NCBI RefSeq assembly: GCF_001426885.1
Contig: NZ_LMFP01000001.1
Coordinates: 64,834 to 128,833 of the forward strand
Length of the DNA: 64,000 bases
Direction: 5' to 3'
From: Pelomonas sp. Root1444
GTDB taxonomy: Bacteria > Pseudomonadota > Gammaproteobacteria > Burkholderiales > Burkholderiaceae_C
Numbering within the stretch: position 1 is the first letter of the stretch; each line of letters opens with the position of its first letter. The notes under the pieces are model-generated. The model had not been told where the DNA came from. It made no database searches and was given only the letters and a program-made list of their open reading frames with translations. Positions 37,067-45,494 of this stretch are shown piece after piece. A program made the position numbers and the translations under genes.

Positions 37067-37135
37067 GCATGAGCCAGTACACACGCGCAGTCGCACGCCG
37101 CTCGCTGGCTCCCGAGGCGGTGTTGCAGCCCCTGC

Positions 37136-37156
37136 GGGCGGCCGGGCGGCGCTGAC
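37136..37156 (+). repeat. Leader motif shared with the acyltransferase gene
   Basis: One mismatch in 21 bases to the sequence before the acyltransferase ATG (16544-16564, minus). Lies directly before the kinase ATG. Confidence 0.5.
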
Positions 37157-40100
37157 ATGCCGCGCGCCGACGACGACCTCAGCAGCCTGGTCGGCCATGC
37201 AGCGCCGCCCGAGCAGCAGCGCCTGCGCCTGCAGAGCAGCATGCGCTGGCATGCATCGCGCGTGTTCATGCTGGCCTGCGCGCCGATCCTGGTGCCGGTC
37301 GCGCTGCTGCTGTGGTTCACCCGCCAGCCGCATGAGTGGGCGGGCGGCTGGGTGCCGCCGGCGCTGGCGTTGTTGATCGCGGCGCTCGCGCTGCTGCGCC
37401 TCATCTCGATCTCGCGCGGGCCGCGCCGCCAGGAGCAGTTCCTGGTCTCGCTGGCCATGCTGACGCTGGTGCTGGCGCTGCCGGTCGTCGTCGCGGTGTC
37501 GCGCGACCTGGGCCTGTGGTCGCTGAGCCTGCCGGCGATGAGCCTGGTCATCGCCTTCGCGACCGGCCTGCTGGGCCTCGTCACCGGCGCCGTGCTGACG
37601 GCGCTGGCCAGCCTGGCGTTGCTGGGCCTGGGCGCCGCCGAGGCGCTGGGCTGGGCCACGCATTCGGGCGCCTCGGCCAGCCTGGCGCTGCGCGCCACGC
37701 TGCAGTTCGCGCTGCTGGGCTCGGGCCTGGTGGCCGGCATCGGGCTGTTGAAGATGGTCAAGCGCTCGCTGGCGGAGGCCGACGAGCGCACGGCGCGCTT
37801 CCGTGGCCTGCTCGGCATGGCGGTGGACTGGTACTGGGAGATGGACCGCGAGTTCCGCTTCACCCATGTGGCCGAGGAGCGGCCCGGCAGCTCGGGCCTG
37901 GACCTGAGCGCGCGCCTGGGCAAGACGCCGTGGGAGATCGGCGGCCTGGGCATTTCGGACGACGAGCTCGACGCCCACCGCGCCGACCTCGAATCGCACC
38001 GGCCCTTCCACGGCATCGTCGCGCGCCGCATCGGCACCGACGGCGGCACGCGTTGGGTGTCCATCAGCGGCGAGCCGCGCTTCGATGTACAGGGCAACTT
38101 CCGCGGCTACTGGGGCGTGGGCCGGGACGTGACGCAGGAGGTGGCGGCCGAGCAGACCGTGCACGCCACCGAGACGCGCTACCGCGAGCTGTTCCGCCGC
38201 TCGCCCAGCCCGCTGGTGCTGCACCGCTGGGGGCGTGTCGTCGACGCCAACCCGGCAGCGATGGCCATGTTCGGCTATGCACAGCGCTCCAGCATGATCG
38301 GGCAGGACCTGTTCAGCCACTACGAGCCGGGCGACGACGAGACCGCCCGCCAGCAGGCCGCCCGCCTGGAAGGCCTGGCGCCGGGCGCGATGCAGCCGAT
38401 GGCCGAGTACCGCCTGCGCACGCTGTCGCGCCGCCGACGCCTCGTGCAGGCGACCAGCGTGCGCGTCGAGACGGCCAGCGGCCCGGCCACGCTGACCTTC
38501 TTCACCGACCAGACCGAGCAGAGCCGCGCGCAGGACGCGCTGCGCCGCAGCGAGGGCCTGCTGTCGCACCTGGTGGCCACCAGCCCCGACGTCATCACGC
38601 TGACCGAGGCCGAGAGCGGGCGCTATGCGATGGTCAACAGGGCCTTCGAGAGCCTGACCGGCTGGGCCAGCTCCGAGGTGCTGGGCCGCACGGCCGACGA
38701 GATCGGCATCTGGCACAACCCGGCGGACCGCAGCGCGATCCGCGAGGCCATCCGCCGCGACGGCATCGCCAGCAACGTGCCCATCAGCTTCCGCCGCAAG
38801 GACGGCGGCGCCGTCTCGATGCTGGTCTCGGTCGCGCCCTTCGAGATGGACGGGCAGAACTATCTGGTGCTGTACGCACGCGACGTGTCGGAAAGCGAGC
38901 GCACACGCCTCGTGCACGGTGCCATCCTGGAGAACGCCTCCATCGGCATCACGCTGACGCGGGACCAGCAGTTCGTGCTGGCCAACCCGCGCGTGGAGGC
39001 CATGTTCGGCTGGGAGCGCGGCGCGCTGATCGGCCAGCACGGCAGCGTCGTCTGGCCAACGGTGGAGGAGTGGCAGGCCGTCGGCCGCGACCTCGGCCCG
39101 CGCCTGGCGGCCGGCGGCCAGGTCGAGACCGAGCGCACCATGCGCCGCCGTGACGGCTCGACCTTCCTGGCCCGCCTGATGGCCCAGGCCGTCGACCCCG
39201 CCCACCCCAGCCGCGGCGGCACCATCTGGATCATCGAAGACGTCACCGAGCGTCGCCGCGTGGAAGACCAGCTCGCCCATGCCAAGGACGAAGCCCAGGC
39301 CGCCAGCCGCGCCAAAAGCGCCTTCCTGGCCAACACCAGCCACGAGATCCGCACGCCGCTCAACGGCCTGCTCGGGCTGGGCCGGCTCGCGCAGCAGCCC
39401 GACATCTCCGAGGAACAGCGGCGCGACTACCTGAACCAGATGATGGACAGCGCCGAGAGCCTGTCGGGCCTGATCTCCGACATCCTCGACCTGTCCAAGA
39501 TCGAGGCTGGCCGCCTGACGCTGGAGACCCAGCCGTTCTCGCTGCGCGAGCTGCTCGCATCCATCCGCCTGGCCTACCTGACGCTGGCGCAGGCTCGCGG
39601 CCTGAGCTTCGCCGTCGAGATCGACCCGACGCTGCCCAGCTGGGTCTTCGGCGACCCGCTGCGCACCCGACAGATCCTGTCCAACTACCTCACCAACGCG
39701 CTGAAGTTCACCACCGAGGGCGGCATCACCGTCAGCGTCAAGGCGCTGGCCGTGAACAGCCAGGGCAGCGCCGGCGAATGGGTGCGCATCGAGGTGCGGG
39801 ACAGCGGTTCCGGCATTGCGGCCGAGCAGCAGGCGCGCCTCTTCCAGCCCTTCACGCAGGCCGACGAGTCGACGACGCGGCGCTTCGGTGGCACCGGCCT
39901 CGGGCTGTCCATCTGCCGGGAGCTCGCCACGCTGATGGGCGGCGAGGTCGGCATGCGCAGCAGGCTGGGCGAGGGCTCGACCTTCTGGGCCGAGCTGCCG
40001 CTGCCCGCTGCACCCGCGCCGATGGCCCACCAGCCGCGCGAGCCGCGTGCGGCCGGGGCGCCCCACGAGGCCTTGCATGGCCGCCGCGTGCTGATCGCCG

Positions 40101-40468
40101 AGGACCATCCCGTCAACATGCTCATCGCCGTGGCGCAACTGGAGCAATGGGGCATGGAAGTCGCGCAGGCCAGTGACGGCCGCCAGGCCATCGAAGCGGT
40201 GCATGCCGCCGCCAGCGTCGGCAAGCCCTTCGACATCGTGCTGATGGACGTGCAGATGCCGGTCATGGGCGGGCATGACGCCACCCGCGAACTGCGCAAG
40301 CACTTCCCCGCCGACGAACTCCCCATCGTCGCGCTGACCGCCGCGGCGCTGGTGTCCGAGCGCGACGACGCTTTCGCCGCCGGCATGAACGACTTCCTGA
40401 CCAAGCCCATCGACACGCCCAAGCTGCACCAGACGCTGCTCAGGCTTACCGGGGCACCCGCCATATGA
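37157..40468 (+). CDS. Membrane hybrid histidine kinase with four PAS domains and a receiver
   Basis: Sensor kinase of 1103 residues, paralogous in design to the one at 7886. Membrane helices (about 35-215), four PAS domains (about 225-345, 355-470, 480-600, 605-720), HisKA with His729 in SHEIRTPLNG, HATPase (NALKFTTEGG, DSGSGI, GTGLGLSI) and a receiver with Asp1031 (LMDVQMPVMGG) and Lys in LTKPID. No fused output. Its stop overlaps the yhhQ start (ATGA), which ties a sensor kinase to a queuosine-precursor transporter. Confidence 0.93.
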   Translation: MPRADDDLSSLVGHAAPPEQQRLRLQSSMRWHASRVFMLACAPILVPVALLLWFTRQPHEWAGGWVPPALALLIAALALLRLISISRGPRRQEQFLVSLAMLTLVLALPVVVAVSRDLGLWSLSLPAMSLVIAFATGLLGLVTGAVLTALASLALLGLGAAEALGWATHSGASASLALRATLQFALLGSGLVAGIGLLKMVKRSLAEADERTARFRGLLGMAVDWYWEMDREFRFTHVAEERPGSSGLDLSARLGKTPWEIGGLGISDDELDAHRADLESHRPFHGIVARRIGTDGGTRWVSISGEPRFDVQGNFRGYWGVGRDVTQEVAAEQTVHATETRYRELFRRSPSPLVLHRWGRVVDANPAAMAMFGYAQRSSMIGQDLFSHYEPGDDETARQQAARLEGLAPGAMQPMAEYRLRTLSRRRRLVQATSVRVETASGPATLTFFTDQTEQSRAQDALRRSEGLLSHLVATSPDVITLTEAESGRYAMVNRAFESLTGWASSEVLGRTADEIGIWHNPADRSAIREAIRRDGIASNVPISFRRKDGGAVSMLVSVAPFEMDGQNYLVLYARDVSESERTRLVHGAILENASIGITLTRDQQFVLANPRVEAMFGWERGALIGQHGSVVWPTVEEWQAVGRDLGPRLAAGGQVETERTMRRRDGSTFLARLMAQAVDPAHPSRGGTIWIIEDVTERRRVEDQLAHAKDEAQAASRAKSAFLANTSHEIRTPLNGLLGLGRLAQQPDISEEQRRDYLNQMMDSAESLSGLISDILDLSKIEAGRLTLETQPFSLRELLASIRLAYLTLAQARGLSFAVEIDPTLPSWVFGDPLRTRQILSNYLTNALKFTTEGGITVSVKALAVNSQGSAGEWVRIEVRDSGSGIAAEQQARLFQPFTQADESTTRRFGGTGLGLSICRELATLMGGEVGMRSRLGEGSTFWAELPLPAAPAPMAHQPREPRAAGAPHEALHGRRVLIAEDHPVNMLIAVAQLEQWGMEVAQASDGRQAIEAVHAAASVGKPFDIVLMDVQMPVMGGHDATRELRKHFPADELPIVALTAAALVSERDDAFAAGMNDFLTKPIDTPKLHQTLLRLTGAPAI

Positions 40469-41175
40469 ACGCGCCCGTCCGCCACTACAAGTACTACGAC
40501 CTCATCATGGCGGCGTTCGTCTGCGTGCTGCTGTGCGCCAACCTGATCGGCGCGGCCAAGCAGGCGCAGTTGACGCTGCCCCTCATCGGCACCGTCACGT
40601 ACGGCGCCGACCTGTTTTTCTTCCCGATCAGCTACATCTTTGGCGACATCCTGACCGAGGTCTACGGCTACAAGCACGACCGCCGCGTCGTCTGGGCCGG
40701 CTTCGGCGCACTGCTGTTCTCGGCCTTCATGGCCTGGGCGGTGGTGCACCAGCCGCCGGCCGACACGCCCTTCATGGCCGTCTACCAGCCGCAGCTGGAG
40801 GCCGTGTTCGGCAACACCTGGCGCATCGCGGCCGGCTCCATGGTCGCGTTCGCGTGCGGCAGCTTCGCCAACAGCTTCGTGCTGGCCAAGATGAAGATCG
40901 CGACCCAGGGCCGCTATCTGTGGGCGCGCATCGTCGGCTCCACCGTCGTGGGCCAATTCGTCGACACCGGCGTGTTCTTCCTGATCGCCTTCTACGGCGT
41001 GTGGGCGAATGAACAGCTCTTCGCCGTCATCGTGGCCCAGTACCTGTTCAAGACGATCTGGGAAACCGTCATGTACCCCGTCACGGCGCGCGTGGTCGGC
41101 TTCCTCAAGCGCGTCGAGGGCGTGGACCACTACGACCGGGGGACGGACTTCAATCCGTTTTCGATGAAGGTTTGA
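40465..41175 (+). CDS. Queuosine precursor transporter (YhhQ/DUF165)
   Basis: Inner-membrane protein of 236 residues with six hydrophobic helices, matching the YhhQ/VUT_1 family that imports queuosine precursors (preQ0/preQ1) for tRNA modification. Family blocks: ADLFFFPISYIFGDILTEVYGYKHDRRVVW and FVDTGVFFLIAF. Start overlaps the kinase stop by four bases. No que genes or preQ1 riboswitch were seen nearby. Confidence 0.9.
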   Translation: MNAPVRHYKYYDLIMAAFVCVLLCANLIGAAKQAQLTLPLIGTVTYGADLFFFPISYIFGDILTEVYGYKHDRRVVWAGFGALLFSAFMAWAVVHQPPADTPFMAVYQPQLEAVFGNTWRIAAGSMVAFACGSFANSFVLAKMKIATQGRYLWARIVGSTVVGQFVDTGVFFLIAFYGVWANEQLFAVIVAQYLFKTIWETVMYPVTARVVGFLKRVEGVDHYDRGTDFNPFSMKV

Positions 41176-41217
41176 GAACGCTCAAGGCATGAGCCGCCCT
41201 CGGCACAGAGTCCCCCC

Positions 41218-41301
41218 ATGCCGCGCCGCGTCCTCCTCCTGCTGAAGCTGCTTGGCGGCCTGGCCTGCTGCGTCCAGCAGCCGATCGCCTGTTGCCTGTA
41301 A
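41218..41301 (+). CDS. Possible 27-residue cysteine-pair peptide
   Basis: ATG to TAA frame encoding a short hydrophobic peptide with two Cys-Cys pairs (ACCVQQ and IACCL near the C-terminus). No ribosome-binding site stands out and chance is likely in such GC-rich sequence; recorded because it sits alone between yhhQ and a terminator. Confidence 0.2.
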   Translation: MPRRVLLLLKLLGGLACCVQQPIACCL

Positions 41302-41339
41302 CGCGACGACGAGCCGGCGTTTTCGACCGCCGGCAATAA

Positions 41340-41365
41340 AAAAGGGCACCTCGTGGTGCCCTTTT
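41340..41365. terminator. Bidirectional terminator between yhhQ and the TonB receptor
   Basis: AAAAGGGCACC / GGTGCCCTTTT, 11-bp stem with a TCGT loop and A/T runs on both sides, so it can end both the plus-strand yhhQ transcript and the minus-strand receptor transcript. Confidence 0.88.
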
Positions 41366-41379
41366 GCGTTGCGGCGTTT

Positions 41380-41402
41380 GCCGCCGGGAGGCGGCCTTTT
41401 TG
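41380..41402 (+). terminator. Second plus-strand hairpin with T-run
   Basis: GCCGCC / GGCGGC stem with a GGGA loop followed by CTTTTT, touching the receptor's stop codon. Probably a back-up terminator for plus-strand transcription. Confidence 0.55.
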
Positions 41403-41403
41403 A

Positions 41404-44391
41404 TCACCAGAACTTGTAGTTCGCGGAGACCGTGAAATAGCGGCCGAAGGGGTTGTGCATGCCGGTGTTGTAGCCAAGCTGCGCTGCGGCCTGAGTCGCG
41501 CCCAATGGGTCGTAGGGAGCCTTTTCGTCGGTGAAGTTCTGGATGTTTACGCTCAACGTCAGATTCTTGAAGCCGCGGTAGGTGTAACCCACGTCGAAGG
41601 TAACCCACTTGGCCATCGAGCAGCCCGGGTAGCGGTTGATGTACAAGTCGCGGCCGTTGGTGGCAGTGGGCGCCAAGCCAAGCACGGAGCGGCTGAACAG
41701 GTTTTGGTCGTTCAGCGCGCCGCCGTAATGGCAGGTTGTGCCCGAGTAATACAGAGGCGTAACGGCGGCGGTGTTCCCCGAGGCCGGGATGTTGGTGCCA
41801 TCCATCCGTCGGATGAAGGACAGGCCGCTGACGTAGTTCATCGCGCCGGTCAACGAATGCGAGGCCGTTTCGAACGACGATGTGAAGCGCATTTTGAGAC
41901 GCGGCACGTCGGGCGCAGAGGTCGACCAGTCTGCGAGACCACCGCGGGTGCCCACCAGGTTGTTCTTGGCATAGCCGGGGTGCTCAATACGCTCGTACTT
42001 CAGCGTGTACTGGCCATTCAGCGCATTGCTCCAGCGAACGCCGTCCATCACGGTGGTGGCGGTGCGGGCTTCGAAGTCGATGCCCGACGTCATCGTCGTG
42101 CCCTGGTTGACCCAGGGCGTGGACACGGTGAGCAGCGGACCCGTGCCGGCTTGGCCGTTCAGCAGCAGGTTGGGGTTGGTGTCACGCACCAGCGAGCCGG
42201 AAGGATAGGACTCCGGATGGTCGATCACGGACTGGCCGTCGGTCAGCGCCACTTCGTTGTTCTTGCGGATCTTCCAGTAGCCGAGCACGAAGTCCACGCC
42301 AGCGGTCGGGCTGAACAGCAGGCCCAGCGAGGTGTTGTACGAGTTCTCGGGCTTCAGGGTCGGATTGCCGCCACCCACGCCGGCCACGCTCTTGGCGCAG
42401 TCGGCGGTTTCGGCACCCGGCTTCGGCACTGGTGGCGTGGCCTCGGTGTTGCAGCGCACCGGGTCACGCAGGTTGTTCAGGAAGAACTGAGCGCCGCCGG
42501 GGCTCACTTGCGACACTGACGGTGCCCGGAAACCTTCCGAGTAGCTGCCGCGCAAGGCCAGGGTGTCCGCCGCCTGCCACTTGACGCCGAACTTCGGCAC
42601 AAAGTTGGTCTTCAGCGTCGGGTACTTGTCGACGCGACCGGCGAGGTTCAGCTCCAGGCCCTTCAGCACCGGGGCGACGACTTCGACGAAGGCCGACTTG
42701 ACGACGCGAGAGCCCTTCACGGCCGTGTTGGCCAGACCGAGAATGTTTCCGGCGACGTTTTCAGGGTCGGGTTTGATGTCGATGGCTTCGCGCCGCAACT
42801 CGACGCCGCCCGCCAAGCCTATCGCTCCACCGGGCAGCTTGCCGACGGTGGTGCTGGCCTTGGCGTCCCACTGCAGCACTTCGGCCGAGCCGCTGTTGAG
42901 CAGCGGACGGGACAGGTCTGGGTCCGAGGCGATGGAGGCCAACGAACGGTTGGTGCCGCCGAACGCCGGGCCGAGCATCTGGCGCAGCACCGGCAGGCGC
43001 AGGAAGCCGTAGTAGTACTCGTCGCGGTCCGAACGGTTCCACAGCAGGCCGGATTCCCAGTCGATGTCGGTGCCAGCAGTGCCACGCACGCCGACCAGCG
43101 CTCGCGTGCCGGTGTTCGTCAAGTCGAAGCCGCCCGGGGCGCTGGGAAAGCGCAGTTGCACGGCGGCGCGCGCGTTAGCGTTAGTGAAGGGATTGTCAGG
43201 GTGGCCGATTTCAAGGATGGGCTGGAAGCTTGCTGCCAGGCCCGTGCCGTTGAAGTTGTTCGAGGGGCTCAGGCCGTTGATGGTGCGCGGTGCACCCAGG
43301 TATTCGCGCTTGCTGCGGCTGTACATGAACTCAGCGAAGCCCTCCATGGTCTCGGCCAGCTTCAGGGTGCCGCGTGCCAGCAGGTTCAGGTCGTCGCCTG
43401 GGCTCTGCATCTCTGCGAACTGGTCGAGGCTGTAGTTGCAGAAGGTGCGGCCGAGCAGATGGTTGGTCGTGATGCCATAGCGAGCGGTTTCGCCGACGAT
43501 CTTCTCGGCGTCCGGGCAGTTGGCGTTGTTGACCGTGTTGGTTGCAGGTACCGCGGCGGTCTGCGGGAAACTGCGCGAGCCTACGGCGCCGTTCTCGCGG
43601 ATGAACCAGGGCTGGTTGTTGTAGAGGAAGCTGCCGTACGGATTGCGGCGCAGGTTGATGGCGCGGTAGTCGGCAGCTTGGATGTCCTCGTCCGTCTTGT
43701 CACCGACCATGCTCCGACCCTTGTGGGTGTAGTCGACGCCCACGAAGATGTTGTAGCCCTTGGTCGCGAAATCTCCGAACCCCGCAGTGGCGCTGAGCGT
43801 CTGGCGCTTGTATTCGCCGGCGTCGTTGGCGGCGGCCAAGACTTTGACCTCGAAGCCCTGATAGTCCTTGCGAGTGATGAAGTTGATCACGCCGGCCATC
43901 GCGTCCGAGCCGTAGACGGCGGAAGCACCGTCCTTCAGCACTTCAATCCGCTCGATCGCCGACACGGGGATGGAGTTCAAGTCGTACAGCGTCGTCGTGC
44001 CGTTGTTCGGGTTTGCGTAAGCCGACGGCGTCATGCGGCGGCCGTTGATCAGCACCAATGTGGATGTGGCGGTCTGGTTGCGCAGCGAGACAGTGGCGAC
44101 GCCGCGCGAGAAGCCGTTCTGGGTGGCGGTGTCGCTATAGCCGTCGTTGCCGATCGACGGGATCATCTTCATCACTTCAAGCGCGGTGCGAGCGCCGCTG
44201 GCCTGGATGTCCTTGGCGGTAATGACGTCGATGGGTGATTCCGTCTCACGGGAAATCCGCTTGATGTTGGTGCCCGTGACTTCAACCCGCTCAAGCTGGT
44301 TTGCCTGGGCAAAAGCCTGAAAGCAGCAGGCCTGGGCGGCGAGGGCCGTCAGCGTGACGGCGAGCTTGGGAATGTGTCCGTACGATTTCAT
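41404..44391 (-). CDS. TonB-dependent outer-membrane receptor 1
   Basis: A 995-residue receptor. Signal peptide (about 1-28, ending FAQAN), then a plug domain (about 35-165; ERVEVTGTNIKRI, SLRNQTATSTLVLINGRRM, IERIEVLKDGASAVYGSDAMAGVINFITR) and a long 22-strand barrel ending NYKFW with the terminal aromatic residue used for outer-membrane insertion. No N-terminal secretin/STN domain, so it is not a transducer. Ligand unknown; the clade is the large Oar/omp-like group often linked to peptides or glycans. Wider codon choice than its neighbours was noticed. Confidence 0.92.
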   Translation of the reverse strand: MKSYGHIPKLAVTLTALAAQACCFQAFAQANQLERVEVTGTNIKRISRETESPIDVITAKDIQASGARTALEVMKMIPSIGNDGYSDTATQNGFSRGVATVSLRNQTATSTLVLINGRRMTPSAYANPNNGTTTLYDLNSIPVSAIERIEVLKDGASAVYGSDAMAGVINFITRKDYQGFEVKVLAAANDAGEYKRQTLSATAGFGDFATKGYNIFVGVDYTHKGRSMVGDKTDEDIQAADYRAINLRRNPYGSFLYNNQPWFIRENGAVGSRSFPQTAAVPATNTVNNANCPDAEKIVGETARYGITTNHLLGRTFCNYSLDQFAEMQSPGDDLNLLARGTLKLAETMEGFAEFMYSRSKREYLGAPRTINGLSPSNNFNGTGLAASFQPILEIGHPDNPFTNANARAAVQLRFPSAPGGFDLTNTGTRALVGVRGTAGTDIDWESGLLWNRSDRDEYYYGFLRLPVLRQMLGPAFGGTNRSLASIASDPDLSRPLLNSGSAEVLQWDAKASTTVGKLPGGAIGLAGGVELRREAIDIKPDPENVAGNILGLANTAVKGSRVVKSAFVEVVAPVLKGLELNLAGRVDKYPTLKTNFVPKFGVKWQAADTLALRGSYSEGFRAPSVSQVSPGGAQFFLNNLRDPVRCNTEATPPVPKPGAETADCAKSVAGVGGGNPTLKPENSYNTSLGLLFSPTAGVDFVLGYWKIRKNNEVALTDGQSVIDHPESYPSGSLVRDTNPNLLLNGQAGTGPLLTVSTPWVNQGTTMTSGIDFEARTATTVMDGVRWSNALNGQYTLKYERIEHPGYAKNNLVGTRGGLADWSTSAPDVPRLKMRFTSSFETASHSLTGAMNYVSGLSFIRRMDGTNIPASGNTAAVTPLYYSGTTCHYGGALNDQNLFSRSVLGLAPTATNGRDLYINRYPGCSMAKWVTFDVGYTYRGFKNLTLSVNIQNFTDEKAPYDPLGATQAAAQLGYNTGMHNPFGRYFTVSANYKFW

Positions 44392-44825
44392 GGGCGTGAG
44401 GGCAGGTGAAATTAGTCATGGCAGTCTGAAGCGCCGTCGTGGATAACGAAGTCAGGCATCTCCCCCTTGACAAGCCAAATGACAAATTCGAACAACTGGA
44501 GGAATCTTTACTGAGGCGTCAGAACGGTTGAATTGGTTCTGATCAGGTCAAACTGCTGAGCAAAATCGCGCGTACGTCGCGATCGGTCGTCGTTTGTTCG
44601 TCTCAACACTGCATCGCCACGCACCTATCTATGGTGATTTGCGTGGGGGCAGTACAACGGTTTGGAGCGCGCGATCCACGATGAGCCCTGCCCGTTGGAT
44701 GACTGACACATGCCATTGGTCATGGTCAAGAAATGGTTGCTAACCGCGACGACGCGCATGTCGGAGGCAATCGGACGGCACAGCCGTTGTGGGAGATGGC
44801 GCAGTCAGGGTCGAAAATACCTGGA
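44392..44825. other. 434-bp intergenic region, lower GC
   Basis: Lies between the divergent TonB receptor and YpfH-like genes. It is visibly richer in A/T than the surroundings and should hold both promoters. A CCACGCA / TGCGTGG inverted pair (about 44614-44647, long loop) is present. No convincing gene, RNA or repeat was found. Confidence 0.5.
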
Positions 44826-45494
44826 ATGAGCCTTTCCCGAGACGCGGCCGCCCCCGACCTGCTGTTCGCCCTGCTGCCAGACAGCGGCATCGCCCCCGAC
44901 GGCCCGGACACGCTGGCGGCGCTGGCCGCTGCCCTGCATGCGCAGTACCCCAACGCCGTCACGCTGAATCTGCATCCGCCGCTGCGTGATCCGCAAGGCC
45001 GCTGCCGCTGGTGGGCGGCGGAGTCGCCCAGCGTCGAGAGCCTGGCCGCGGCGCTGCCGCTGTTGATCCAACGCCTGCGCGCGGAGGCCGCCAAGCTCGG
45101 CCTGCCCTGGCAGCGCGTCGCGCTGGCTGGGGTCGGCGATGGCGCGCTGTTGGCGCTGGAAGCGGTGCAGGCCGAGCCGGAGTTGGTCGGCCGCGTGATG
45201 TCTTTTGCCGGCGGCTATCTGGCGCGCCCGGAGCATGCGCCGCAGGATGTCTGCGTGCACCTGCTGCACGGTCTTGAGGACCAGCGCTTTCCGTACCGCC
45301 ATGTCGTCGACGCGGCCCAGTCGCTGGTCGACCTGGGCGCCGACGTGACCGCAGACCTGCTGCCGCATCTCGACCATGGCCTGCACCCTGCGCTGATCGA
45401 CAAGGCGCTGGAGCAGCTGCGCACCTTCATCCCGGCGCGGCTGTGGCGCGCCGCGGTGGTGGCCGCACAGCAGGGCGAGCGGCCGGCGGACTGA
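44826..45494 (+). CDS. YpfH-like alpha/beta hydrolase lacking the serine nucleophile
   Basis: A 222-residue protein with the phospholipase/carboxylesterase (YpfH) layout: LLPDSGIAPD at the oxyanion region, the nucleophile-elbow site AGVGDGALLAL, HGLEDQRFPY supplying the acid, and LPHLDHGLHP supplying the histidine. In active members the elbow reads GFSQG; here the middle residue is Gly (codon GGC), so the nucleophile is absent while Asp and His remain. It may be a non-catalytic binding protein. Start set by family alignment; the stop abuts the stop of the M14 gene. Confidence 0.78.
   Translation: MSLSRDAAAPDLLFALLPDSGIAPDGPDTLAALAAALHAQYPNAVTLNLHPPLRDPQGRCRWWAAESPSVESLAAALPLLIQRLRAEAAKLGLPWQRVALAGVGDGALLALEAVQAEPELVGRVMSFAGGYLARPEHAPQDVCVHLLHGLEDQRFPYRHVVDAAQSLVDLGADVTADLLPHLDHGLHPALIDKALEQLRTFIPARLWRAAVVAAQQGERPAD

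Noticed and set aside
36641-40429. Minus-strand open frame of 1262 codons opposite the second hybrid kinase
   Set aside because: It lies wholly antisense to a gene with complete kinase motifs; long antisense frames are usual at this GC content and the translation shows no domain.
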